8,072 nt of DNA, from NCBI GenBank assembly GCA_026709725.1, contig JAPOSK010000185.1, positions 1 to 8,072 of the forward strand, read 5' to 3'. Under the pieces are notes generated by a model, which was not told the DNA's origin, did no database searches, and worked only from the letters and a program-made list of their open reading frames with translations. Of this stretch, positions 1 through 5,880 are shown one piece after another. The translations under genes were made by a program, and so were the position numbers. Position 1 is the stretch's first letter, and each line of letters begins with the position of its first letter. This DNA is from Paracoccaceae bacterium. GTDB taxonomy: Bacteria; Pseudomonadota; Alphaproteobacteria; Rhodobacterales; Rhodobacteraceae.

Positions 1-51
1 ATGCACATCACCGGCAAGACCAAAAAACGATCACGGCGCCAGCGGGCATGA
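1..51 (+). CDS. possible 3' end of a gene entering from the left
   Basis: An open frame runs from base 1 to a TGA at 49-51 and encodes MHITGKTKKRSRRQRA. The very basic tail (KTKKRSRRQR) is typical of the C-terminus of a nucleic-acid-binding protein, but no family can be named from 16 residues. The stop codon lies inside the 5' arm of a perfect hairpin (48-68), which supports a real gene end here. The ATG at base 1 is probably internal because the window starts there. The other two frames stay open longer but read as low-complexity GC-rich sequence. Confidence 0.3.
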   Translation: MHITGKTKKRSRRQRA

Positions 52-68
52 CCGCAAGTCGCGGTCAT
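48..68 (+). terminator. hairpin at the end of the left partial gene
   Basis: The arms ATGACCGC (48-55) and GCGGTCAT (61-68) pair perfectly over 8 bp around the loop AAGTC. The 5' arm contains the TGA stop of the upstream frame. No U-tract follows, so this may be an imperfect terminator, an mRNA-stabilising hairpin or a protein-binding palindrome rather than a classical intrinsic terminator. Confidence 0.35.
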
Positions 69-437
69 ACGCCGGAAGGGATCCGAGCCGGGACCGGGTC
101 GACATCGATGACGGGGACCGGGCGGACCATCCTGTCCGCCCGGTCCGCCGCGCCATCCGCACCGTCAATCAGGCAGGCGGCGGGGATGCCTGAAGCCCGG
201 AAGGGGTTCCGGCGTCTGAAGGGCTGGAGGCAGTTCCCCATCCTCAGGGAGGCCCCGGTGAGGCACCGTCGGATGTCACAGCTTGAGCGGGGGCGGGGTG
301 TCGCATAAATGCAGCAGATGAGGCAGCGCCGCTCGGTGACGTTTCAACATCATCCGGGACAATCCCTTTGTCTGCCAATGCGTCGGGGAAAGATGACCCC
401 TCAATAAAAGTCAATGCCATTGGGGGCACTGGGTTTG
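52..437. other. GC-rich spacer, no supported gene
   Basis: I see no convincing gene here. The open frames look like GC-driven shadows without recognisable domains. The stretch holds the 13-bp hairpin at 115-146 and a smaller one at 197-212 (CCGGAA, loop GGGG, TTCCGG). Composition falls from about base 300 towards the restriction gene, so the left edge of the acquired block is probably between about 300 and 437. On the minus strand a frame starting GTG at 447 and overlapping the endonuclease stop reads plausibly for about 30 residues (including MALTFIEGSSFPDAL) and then becomes Ala/Pro-rich. It may be the stub of a third gene cut by the junction, but I do not recognise it. Confidence 0.5.
115..146. 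repeat. perfect 13-bp inverted repeat
   Basis: GGACCGGGCGGAC (115-127) is followed by a 6-nt loop (CATCCT) and then its exact reverse complement GTCCGCCCGGTCC (134-146). The stem is almost all G/C and would be very stable as RNA or as a cruciform. There is no T-run after it on the plus strand or A-run before it. A related half-copy (GGACCGGGTCGAC) lies just upstream at about 91-103. It could be a REP-type element, a rho-independent-like stop between convergent units, or a binding site. Confidence 0.5.
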
Positions 438-1100
438 TCACAGCCACACATCTTCTTTATGTGCCCAATGCTCCCTGACATTTTCAAATCTTCGTCGCCG
501 CATTGTGATCTTTTCCATCTCTCGTGGATAGAATGCCATCATAACTTCACACAATTGCAACATCCATGCTTTCCTTGAGTTTTGCGGCACAATTTGAATG
601 TCATTTGAGTTGGCAATCTGTCCCCGACCCAAGGCACCGACAGTCAGGCACTGCCAATCAAGAAACTCAATTGGTGCGAACAAGACATCCGAGATCTTCA
701 GATCTGTTCCGTCGACAGAATATCGAATCATGATGAGAGAGAGAACATTTTTGTCTGACTCATAAAATCGTGCCAGCCTCTCAACAGACGTGATGTTGGG
801 CATATTGAACACGGTATCTTCTCTATGGGTCTTGACGTCTATCACGGAGTGGAAGTCCTCTGTATCGGTGAAGGCCATATCCGCCATGGCCCGCCGCGCA
901 AAGTCACTGGAACACTCTTGACACCAACTTCCCAAGAAATCGCCAAATTTATCCGCGACCGGAAGCTCCAATGCATCTCCAACTGCTCGTGGGCTGCTGG
1001 CAGTTTGCGGGGTAAGAAACCCGTCCAATGAATTGATGTGTTCCTTTATCGCCGTCGCAACCTGCTCATGATGTCCCTGATAGCAGAAGTTCGATTTCAT
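438..1100 (-). CDS. type II restriction endonuclease, PD-(D/E)XK type
   Basis: A 220-aa protein, probably the endonuclease partner of the adjoining DNA methyltransferase. It would cut unmodified DNA at the site the methylase protects. The strongest signature is HSVIDVKTHRE, where Asp88-Val-Lys90 sits at the end of a hydrophobic strand as in the (D/E)XK motif. Asp74 (AMADMAF) lies upstream as a possible metal ligand and Glu45 further upstream. The E45/D74/D88/K90 spacing, and the Thr after the Lys, resemble the EcoRV active site (E45, D74, D90, K92); that comparison is from memory and is an inference. The C-terminal part has a basic stretch (about 196-211, including RRRRFE) suited to DNA contact. 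The ATG overlaps the methylase stop in ATGA, so translation is probably coupled. The gene is AT-richer than its surroundings. Recognition sequence cannot be read from the protein. It could also be a non-type-II nuclease, but size and context argue for type II. Confidence 0.75.
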   Translation of the reverse strand: MKSNFCYQGHHEQVATAIKEHINSLDGFLTPQTASSPRAVGDALELPVADKFGDFLGSWCQECSSDFARRAMADMAFTDTEDFHSVIDVKTHREDTVFNMPNITSVERLARFYESDKNVLSLIMIRYSVDGTDLKISDVLFAPIEFLDWQCLTVGALGRGQIANSNDIQIVPQNSRKAWMLQLCEVMMAFYPREMEKITMRRRRFENVREHWAHKEDVWL

Positions 1101-2083
1101 TCGAAAAGTGATCCCTCGAAATGATGTTCCCGCCTTCTCGCAGTCGATGTTCTCCGCTGTTGGGAGAATGAGTTGCGTTCCCAGAAAACGCCAGCATCAT
1201 ACCCTTGGATAATTGGGTCATGTCGTGCGGCACAAATGCGCTTCCGTGACCAGCAGAGATATTCAGAATTGATATCAACGCCACACCATTTCCTGGCCAG
1301 CTTTTCCGCAACCACCACGGAGGTCCCGCTTCCCAGGAATGGGTCAAAAACAAAATCGTTTTCTTTGGAGCTCGCCAGAGTTAATTTCGCGAACAACTTT
1401 TCCGGTTTTTGTGTGGGATGCGGAGTGTTTTCCGGCATGGACCAGAACGGCACTGTCAAGTCTGTCCATATGTTGGATGGATATGTCAGCCGATAGTTCC
1501 CGTTCCCTTCCTCCTGCCAGCCCTTCGGTTCCCCGTTGATACGATATGGAGCCAGCACCCTGCGCTTGAGTTTCACTGATTCCACATCGAAATAGTAATC
1601 CCTGGAATTCGTGCAAAACCAGATGTCCTCTGTATTGTTTTTCCAATTCCGCTTTGCACCGCGCCCCTTTTCCCGTTCCCAGGTTATTCTGTTTTGTACA
1701 AAAAAGTGCTGCTCCAGGACGGGCAGTATCAGCGACGATGTCTTCCGGTCAGAACAGACATAGACGGTCGCATCTGGCTTCATCATGGGAATGAGGAGAT
1801 CAACAACTCCCTGAAACCACAAAGTATAGTCGTAGCTGTTGCGCCTTCGGAAGAAAGTGCCATTGTAATTTTTGGTTAGGTTGTACGGCGGGTCGAGAAT
1901 AAGCAAATCAACAAACTGGTTGGGAAGAAAGGCCGCTATGTTGAAGAAGTCTCCCTCAATGAGCTGGCAGGTCAGTTCTTGACAGGTGACGGCGCTTTCA
2001 ACGTGCAATAGCGTCTCGAAAAGTTGAACACGTTCCTCCGGAGTGCAGGCCATCGTTCGATTTCTTTTGGCAGGAACGGACAT
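1097..2083 (-). CDS. type II DNA methyltransferase, beta class (probably N6-adenine)
   Basis: A 328-aa S-adenosylmethionine-dependent DNA methyltransferase that should modify the host's recognition sites and protect them from the nuclease encoded directly downstream. Catalytic motif IV DPPYNL is at residues 64-69. HPTQKP follows at 222-227, and the SAM-binding motif I DPFLGSGTS is at 247-255 with the acidic motif II residue Asp270 (GVDINSEY). Motif IV before motif I defines the beta class. DPPY favours adenine as target, although N4-cytosine enzymes cannot be excluded by motif alone. The general look is that of the MboII/RsrI-type enzymes. The last 25 residues (basic, Ser/Arg-rich) extend beyond the usual fold. 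The ATG at 2083 is chosen because AGGA lies 6 nt upstream; an internal Met11 is possible. The start is 1 nt after the stop of an ATPase remnant and the stop overlaps the nuclease start. The order is M then R, with no controller gene visible. Confidence 0.92.
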   Translation of the reverse strand: MSVPAKRNRTMACTPEERVQLFETLLHVESAVTCQELTCQLIEGDFFNIAAFLPNQFVDLLILDPPYNLTKNYNGTFFRRRNSYDYTLWFQGVVDLLIPMMKPDATVYVCSDRKTSSLILPVLEQHFFVQNRITWEREKGRGAKRNWKNNTEDIWFCTNSRDYYFDVESVKLKRRVLAPYRINGEPKGWQEEGNGNYRLTYPSNIWTDLTVPFWSMPENTPHPTQKPEKLFAKLTLASSKENDFVFDPFLGSGTSVVVAEKLARKWCGVDINSEYLCWSRKRICAARHDPIIQGYDAGVFWERNSFSQQRRTSTARRREHHFEGSLFE

Positions 2084-2084
2084 G

Positions 2085-2483
2085 TTATTCCTGAACTGCT
2101 TTCCAGATTTTTTTTAACAAGCTTTCGGGCTTTTCCAGTTCAACGGATGTTTCAGTGTCGTGCTCCGACAGCACTGTCCCGGCAAATTTTGGCCCATACC
2201 CGCCAGCGGTTGGGCAAAACCCCTCAATCCCACCAACTGGCACAATCCAGAGTCCTCTCTGGCTGCATCTATCAGAAAGTTGATCAAGATGAGCGGCCGT
2301 CTGTCCGGGCGAAAGTGCTGCCCGCCCGCTGTCCTTCATGGCACTCCAAGGTGATGCTCTTCTGAAGATGCGGGCGATCATCCTCTCCCTGTCTTTGGGG
2401 AACTCTTCCGCTTCAGGGATATCTTTACGTTCCCTCGGGGATGTCCCACTCTTTGCTGAAACTTCGCAGAGCGGTGCTGCCGG
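2085..2483 (-). pseudogene. 5'-truncated C-terminus of an OLD-like AAA ATPase/nuclease
   Basis: The frame is open for 132 codons between an in-frame TGA (2486-2484) and a TAA at 2087-2085. The only ATG (2381) would give 98 aa. The segment SPWSAMKDSGRAAL, then GLWIVPVGGIEGFC and GGYGPKF, matches by recall the C-terminal end of large OLD-family (AAA ATPase plus TOPRIM) proteins, where a line like G(I/L)(W/F)(I/V)VPVGELEGF follows the TOPRIM region. In those proteins it is preceded by several hundred residues of ATPase and TOPRIM sequence, none of which is here. The reading continues sensibly upstream of the ATG (EEFPKDRER), so the ATG is probably internal to an older, longer gene. A run of eight A (codons for Lys-Lys near the end) could cause slippage. 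It may survive only as leader for the restriction operon. A genuine stand-alone 98-aa gene is less likely. Confidence 0.6.
2088..2092 (-). promoter_or_regulatory. ribosome binding site of the methyltransferase
   Basis: AGGAA lies 4 nt before the ATG at 2083 (GG core 6 nt away). It is formed by the last sense codons (CAG GAA) of the upstream ATPase-remnant frame, whose TAA is 1 nt before the methylase ATG. Translation of the methylase may therefore depend partly on ribosomes ending on the remnant. Confidence 0.6.
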
Positions 2484-2489
2484 TCAAGG

Positions 2490-2518
2490 AGTCTATTCCG
2501 CTTCGTTGACCGAGTCAA
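2490..2518 (-). promoter_or_regulatory. candidate sigma70-type promoter for the restriction operon
   Basis: On the minus strand TTGACT (2518-2513, 5/6 to the -35 consensus) is followed after exactly 17 nt by TAGACT (2495-2490, 4/6 to the -10). Transcription would start near 2483, just where the ATPase-remnant frame opens, and run through methylase and endonuclease. It lies in the AT-richer edge of the block. Such matches occur by chance, so this is only a candidate. Confidence 0.3.
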
Positions 2519-3086
2519 GGTGACGGCTTCGCAGAGCGTCAGGAGATGTCAGTAAAGGTCAGCCATGGGAGAACTCCCATCAGCGATCAGAAACAGGGCA
2601 AAGACCCGGTCAATCCCTGAATCTGCACCCGTTATGGTGTCGATTCATCAAAACCAGAAGCAACCCACCGGGTGAATGCCATACGATACACAACCGCGCT
2701 TCCCTTCACCATCACATTCGAGGACCCGGTCATCACGCCCCGGGCGGCCCATCCATGACATTCCGGCCCCCTCCGGGCATGCCGGCCCGATGATCCGCGC
2801 CCCCTCCGGCATGACCTGTGCGGGCTGATGACCATCATCGCCCCTCCCTACCATGACGGACATGGGCCGGGACGCCGACGCAGGCAGGCTGGACGCGGGC
2901 ACGGCTCCTGCCGGGCGGGTGCGCCGCCCCCGGCATCTGTCCATCATGGGGGCCTCTCCAGGATGTCGCTCCGCAGGCGCTTCCCGGGGGCGGCGGTTGC
3001 AGGGAAGACGTATATCTGTATGGACTTGATCACCAAGGTGGCGGGACCCTTGACAGATCCTGTCCGGTCCCCTGTCCTGGTGAGCC
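2519..3086. other. intergenic stretch, right border of the restriction block
   Basis: No gene is supported. Composition rises steeply to the right (2881-2940 is 80% G+C), so the border of the acquired block lies around 2480-2640. It contains the palindrome ATGGGAG-AA-CTCCCAT (2565-2580). A 12-bp direct repeat CTTCGCAGAGCG occurs at 2462-2473 and 2527-2538, flanking the promoter candidate. An 11-bp direct repeat GCCCCCTCCGG occurs at 2766-2776 and 2799-2809. A perfect TTGACA at 3050-3055 lies before the next gene, but the hexamer 17 nt later (TGTCCT) is a poor -10. The long open frames on both strands are low-complexity Pro/Arg/Gly-rich and have no domain signature. Confidence 0.5.
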
Positions 3087-3350
3087 ATGGAGACCGAAAG
3101 CCCTGACTGTGATCTGTATGAGCGGATCGCCCGCTTGGAGGAACGTATGGAAACAAAGCAGGCCGAATACCGCACCGACATCGCCCGGCTGGCCGAGACC
3201 ATGGCCAACTGGAAGACCGGCATGGCCCAGCGCGACAAGGACAATCAACGTTGGGTGGTGGGATTCGGCCTCGCCCAGATGGTCCTCACCGTGGCCGTCC
3301 TGGCGGCGGGGTTTGCCTTCCTCGGAATCCTGATCGGCTTGCCATCCTGA
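3087..3350 (+). CDS. small coiled-coil protein with one C-terminal membrane segment
   Basis: The 87-aa product has an acidic/basic helical region with heptad-like hydrophobics (about residues 9-52, DLYERIARLEERME onward) that should form a coiled coil. A single hydrophobic segment (about 57-84, WVVGFGLAQMVLTVAVLAAG and on) follows. It would be a tail-anchored inner-membrane protein with the coiled coil in the cytoplasm. Codons mostly end in G or C, as expected of a native gene. The ATG at 3087 has only GGTGAG very close upstream. An internal ATG at 3147 has a much better GGAGG 5 nt upstream but would lose the first heptads. Small proteins of this build are common on plasmids and prophages, often as holin-like or hypothetical genes. 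No function can be assigned, and it has no operon neighbour. Confidence 0.65.
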   Translation: METESPDCDLYERIARLEERMETKQAEYRTDIARLAETMANWKTGMAQRDKDNQRWVVGFGLAQMVLTVAVLAAGFAFLGILIGLPS

Positions 3351-4198
3351 CCGAGACTGACCACCAGTGCCTCAAGGCGATCACCACGGCCCCCGCAAGC
3401 CCCCGGAAGCCTGTCGGCCCGACCCGCATCATCCTCGCTCTCGGGGCCGGCTGCGGGCCTATCAATGTCACAGACCTAACTCCGCATCACCCATCTGCAT
3501 TTTGATACTCTCCCATGGGGCCCTCTCCTCTATGAGACCTCTCTCGCCTCGTCCTGACAGAGGGCCGCGGTCGTTTGATTTCCCCGGCCTGCAGGTTGGG
3601 CCAGCCGCACAGTCAGAGAGGCGGTTCATGCTGCCGGATCAACCGCGCTTTCAGGGCCCCGGGATCAGCAGGCCGCCGTCAAGATTTGCTGACATCCACT
3701 CACTCAATCGCTGCTTACCGTCGCCTGCGAAGCGGAAGTTTCGGGTATTGGATTCTGCCCGTCCACATGCGCGTGGCACAGATGTCGGCCGAAGGGGCTC
3801 CCTGAGATGGCCCCAAGGTTCCGGCGCAGCGTGCTGAACCCGCTGCCTATGGTGAAATGATCCCGTTGGTCCATGTGTCCTGAGCGAGCGATACAGACCG
3901 GTCCGGTCGCGGGAAGCACAAGTCCCGGCAGACAGTCTTCCCTGCGTGCGAACAGGGCACAGATCCCGGGCCCGGTCATCACCGGGATGCGGCCCGGCGA
4001 TGACCGGCGGGCCTGCAATCGCTCAATCAGCACTGCGGGATCGGGCGCAGGAGGACTCCTTCAGTCAGGTCCTGGCGTGTCAGGAGTATGTGCATGCATG
4101 TCTGTGCACAACGGGGATGTCGGATGCCGGGCCGGGCAGAACAGGGGTTCCGTACCGCCGGGTCCCTCCTTGCAACCCGGCCCATCTTTCACAGGGCG
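3351..4198. other. long GC-rich stretch without a recognisable gene
   Basis: About 850 bases with open frames on both strands, none showing a domain, a good ribosome site or native-looking composition bias. The part between about 3680 and 3870 is less GC-extreme and could be decayed coding sequence, but I could not match it to a family in any frame. The only clear structure is the hairpin at 3972-4007. The right end abuts the break in the protease remnant, so part of this DNA may have been joined there by recombination. Confidence 0.5.
3972..4007. repeat. 36-nt two-part hairpin
   Basis: CCGGTCATC (3972-3980) pairs perfectly with GATGACCGG (3999-4007). Inside it CCGGG (3982-3986) pairs with CCCGG (3993-3997). 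Only an A/C mismatch separates the two stems, and a 6-nt loop (ATGCGG) closes the structure. The 14 paired positions are far stronger than expected by chance. A similar word, CCCGGTCATCAC, recurs near 2726-2737 without its partner. No T-run flanks it, so it may be a REP-like element or binding site rather than a terminator. Confidence 0.5.
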
Positions 4199-4504
4199 GG
4201 TGCCCGCCGGGTACGCACAGTTCGGAATGATGAAACAGACCTCTCCAAAATGTTGCCTGAAAACATCATGGATCCGCTCAACGACCTCAACAAACCCTCC
4301 ATTGGTTTCAAATACGGCAATCAGTCTCGCACCATGACCATCTTCTGCTGCAAGACCTTCGATCTCGCGTCGCATCGCGTCATCAATGCCGGTTGCCATT
4401 GGTGCCCGGATCAGGACCGACTTTCCGTTCAACAGCTCCTCAAGAGATTGTGATTTCTCCAAGATCAGCTTCTCGATGATGTCGTCGGACCTGATTTCTT
4501 TCAT
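4199..4504 (-). pseudogene. truncated ClpP-like/serine dehydrogenase proteinase family protein
   Basis: From the ATG at 4504 the frame encodes about 102 residues resembling the N-terminal half of the membrane-linked ClpP-fold 'serine dehydrogenase proteinase' group. There is a strand (SVLIRAPM), then LIAVFETNGGFVEVVERI with the oxyanion-type GG (residues 69-70), then EVCFIIPNCAYPAGT. In intact members the last motif reads AMSAGT, with the serine as nucleophile, and is followed by a region ending in LGPIDPQ. Here the serine position is Pro99 (CCG at 4210-4208). Homology ends immediately after AGT at 4199, where the frame runs on to 4061 as unrelated Gly/Pro-rich residues. So the protein lacks both nucleophile and C-terminal half and is almost surely inactive. 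A TTG 57 nt upstream (4561) could be an alternative start; no strong ribosome site is visible. Its composition (about 45% G+C) differs from the flanks, pointing to acquisition. Family assignment is from recalled motifs. Confidence 0.6.
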
Positions 4505-4740
4505 CGAATGCAGATATTTCCTACCTTCACTCCCAGCATGAGCCACAACGCCAGAGGTCAAACCGGAACAGCTGCCGAGGCTGGCTCAATGAGCAGCACA
4601 TCGCTGACCGCGCCTGCCGGGCAGTCCATTCAGCGCACACCGCCACCCCTGCCATTGCAGCCATCCGGTCAGCCTCGTATAGAACAGCTCACAGGAGGCA
4701 CAGACATCTGTCTCGACAGTCGATCAGCAGGGACGCCCTC
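4505..4740. other. intergenic region between protease remnant and sugar genes
   Basis: No gene is supported. It holds a textbook AGGAGG (4693-4698) with no ATG, GTG or TTG at proper distance on the plus strand. It also has a 12-bp palindrome AGACATCTGTCT (4702-4713), which could be an operator or a remnant of a gene start. Confidence 0.4.
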
Positions 4741-4911
4741 ATGATGCCATCACCCCGCCCGGTCAGGGCCGCCCGCATCCCGGGGTTCACCAGCCGCCAT
4801 CCCATCCCCCGCCCACCGCTGCCAAAGGCTGTACCCGGCATCCGTCACCGCACCACCGGACGCCCCCGTCCCATGCACACACACAAGGGCAGGCAGGGTG
4901 CCCGCCTGTGA
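4741..4911 (+). CDS. possible 56-aa leader ORF overlapping the epimerase gene
   Basis: The ATG at 4741 is preceded by AGGGA (4729-4733), 7 nt upstream. The frame runs 56 codons, is rich in Pro, Arg and His, and has no domain. It ends in a TGA whose last bases overlap the GTG start of the epimerase/reductase (GTGA, 4908-4911). Such an overlap is typical of translational coupling, and the ribosome site of the next gene is in a small hairpin that a translating ribosome would open. Against it, GC-rich DNA gives such frames by chance and the peptide composition looks non-biological. It is more likely a regulatory or accidental ORF than a functional protein. Confidence 0.25.
   Translation: MMPSPRPVRAARIPGFTSRHPIPRPPLPKAVPGIRHRTTGRPRPMHTHKGRQGARL
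4890..4908 (+). promoter_or_regulatory. hairpin over the ribosome site of the epimerase gene
   Basis: CAGGC (4890-4894) pairs with GCCTG (4904-4908), and GG (4896-4897) pairs with CC (4901-4902), with one A/C mismatch and a 3-nt loop. The purine-rich ribosome site (AGGCAGGG, 4891-4898) is in the 5' arm and the first base of the GTG start is in the 3' arm. This would lower initiation unless melted. It is short, so its effect is inferred. Confidence 0.3.
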
Positions 4912-5840
4912 CCCGTGTTCTCATCACAGGAGGCACCGGCATGGTGGGGCGCAACCTGCTCGCTCACCCCGCAGCTGGTACCTATCAGTGCATTGCCCCA
5001 CCCCGCTCTGAACTCAACCTTGCCCATGCGGAGCCATGCTACGCATATCTCCGGGAGACCCGGCCCGATCTGATCATCCATGCCGCCGGCAGGGTGGGCG
5101 GAATCCAGGCCAACATGGCCGACCCTGCGGGATTCCTGTCCGAGAATCTCACCTCTGGCCTCACCCTTGTCATGGCGGCAAGGAGGGCCGACATTCCCGC
5201 CCTCCTGAACCTTGGCTCCTCCTGCATGTACCCCCGCAATGCTCCCAACCCGCTGACAGAAGACTCCCTCCTCTCCGGTCCCCTTGAGCCCACCAATGAG
5301 GGCTATGCGCTGGCCAAGATTGCCATTGCCCGTCTCTGCGCGTATATCAGCGCACAGGACGGTCTGGCCTACCGGACAGTGATCCCCTGCAACATCTTCG
5401 GTCTCCATGACAGTTTTGACCCCGAACGGTCCCATCTCATCCCCGGCATTCTCCACAAGACACACAGGGCCCGCACCCACAACGAGTCCCGGATCGAGGT
5501 CTGGGGGGACGGGCAGGCCCGGCGCGAGTTCATGTACAGTGCCGACCTCGCCGATGGCATCTGGCACCTCGCCCGCCGGATTGAAGACATGCCGCCCATG
5601 ATGAATCTGGGCGTGGGAGCCGATCACACCGTCCTCGCCTATTACCGGGCAGTCGCCGATGTCATCGGCTGGCAGGGCACCTATGTCTTCAACCGCGACC
5701 GCCCCGAGGGGATGGCACAGAAACTGGTCTCGACCGCCTGGCAGAGCCGGCTCGGCTGGACACCCGGAACCCCGCTCCGGGAGGCGTTGGCCCTGACCTA
5801 CGCACATTACTGCACCCGCACGGACCTCTGCGTGTCGTAG
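4908..5840 (+). CDS. fcl: GDP-L-fucose/GDP-L-colitose synthase-type epimerase-reductase
   Basis: A 310-aa NADP-dependent short-chain dehydrogenase of the extended type, cytoplasmic. It acts on a GDP-4-keto-6-deoxy sugar by epimerisation and then 4-keto reduction. Visible are the nucleotide-binding GGTGMVG (8-14), RVGGIQAN (62-69), SSCMYP with Ser104/105 and Cys106, LEPTNEGYALAK with Tyr133 and Lys137, and SHLIP with His176. These match the Ser-Tyr-Lys triad and the Cys/His epimerase pair of E. coli GDP-fucose synthase (C109, H179). Length is near the family norm (about 310-320). The start is GTG, chosen because residues 1-8 (MTRVLITG) fit the usual N-terminus and no ATG lies in frame upstream. 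The ColD-type dehydratase 40 nt downstream suggests that the true product is the 3-deoxy sugar GDP-L-colitose, which would make this ColC rather than fucose synthase; sequence alone cannot decide. The GDP-mannose 4,6-dehydratase that supplies the substrate is not in the window. Confidence 0.9.
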   Translation: MTRVLITGGTGMVGRNLLAHPAAGTYQCIAPPRSELNLAHAEPCYAYLRETRPDLIIHAAGRVGGIQANMADPAGFLSENLTSGLTLVMAARRADIPALLNLGSSCMYPRNAPNPLTEDSLLSGPLEPTNEGYALAKIAIARLCAYISAQDGLAYRTVIPCNIFGLHDSFDPERSHLIPGILHKTHRARTHNESRIEVWGDGQARREFMYSADLADGIWHLARRIEDMPPMMNLGVGADHTVLAYYRAVADVIGWQGTYVFNRDRPEGMAQKLVSTAWQSRLGWTPGTPLREALALTYAHYCTRTDLCVS

Positions 5841-5880
5841 TGGGTCCTTTCCAGAGCATCATATCCGGGGGAGACCCGTC

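Noticed and set aside
244..447. 67-codon minus-strand frame overlapping the endonuclease stop, considered as a third gene of the operon
   Set aside because: Only the first 30 or so residues look protein-like. It then becomes Ala/Pro-rich in the GC-rich flank, with no family resemblance. It is at most a truncated stub and is noted in the spacer entry.
438..1100. Idea that the nuclease is a HinfI-like GANTC enzyme, relevant to CcrM methylation
   Set aside because: The (D/E)XK region is loosely alike, but the partner methylase has DPPYNL and GSGTS and does not look like HinfI/CcrM. The specificity cannot be supported.
2766..2809. GCCCCCTCCGG direct repeat, considered as part of an array
   Set aside because: There are only two 11-bp copies at a 33-bp distance in very GC-rich DNA, so it is not a CRISPR or iteron array.
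3050..3078. TTGACA considered as promoter of the 87-aa gene
   Set aside because: The -35 is perfect, but the hexamer 17 nt on (TGTCCT) is a poor -10 and it would leave almost no leader before 3087.
2648..3244. 198-codon minus-strand frame
   Set aside because: It overlaps the better-supported 87-aa plus-strand gene, is Pro/Arg/Ser-rich and shows no domain.
3367..3837. 156-codon plus-strand frame in the GC-rich gap
   Set aside because: Its composition is Pro/Arg/Ser-rich, there is no convincing ribosome site, and I recognise no motif.
3704..4033. 109-codon minus-strand frame, considered as a transposase remnant
   Set aside because: No catalytic motif, zinc ribbon or helix-turn-helix could be seen, and no terminal inverted repeats surround it.
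4845..5807. 320-codon minus-strand open frame opposite the epimerase/reductase
   Set aside because: It is a shadow of the strongly G/C-ending codons of the plus-strand gene. It is Gly/Val-rich with no domain, whereas the plus strand has a complete catalytic set.
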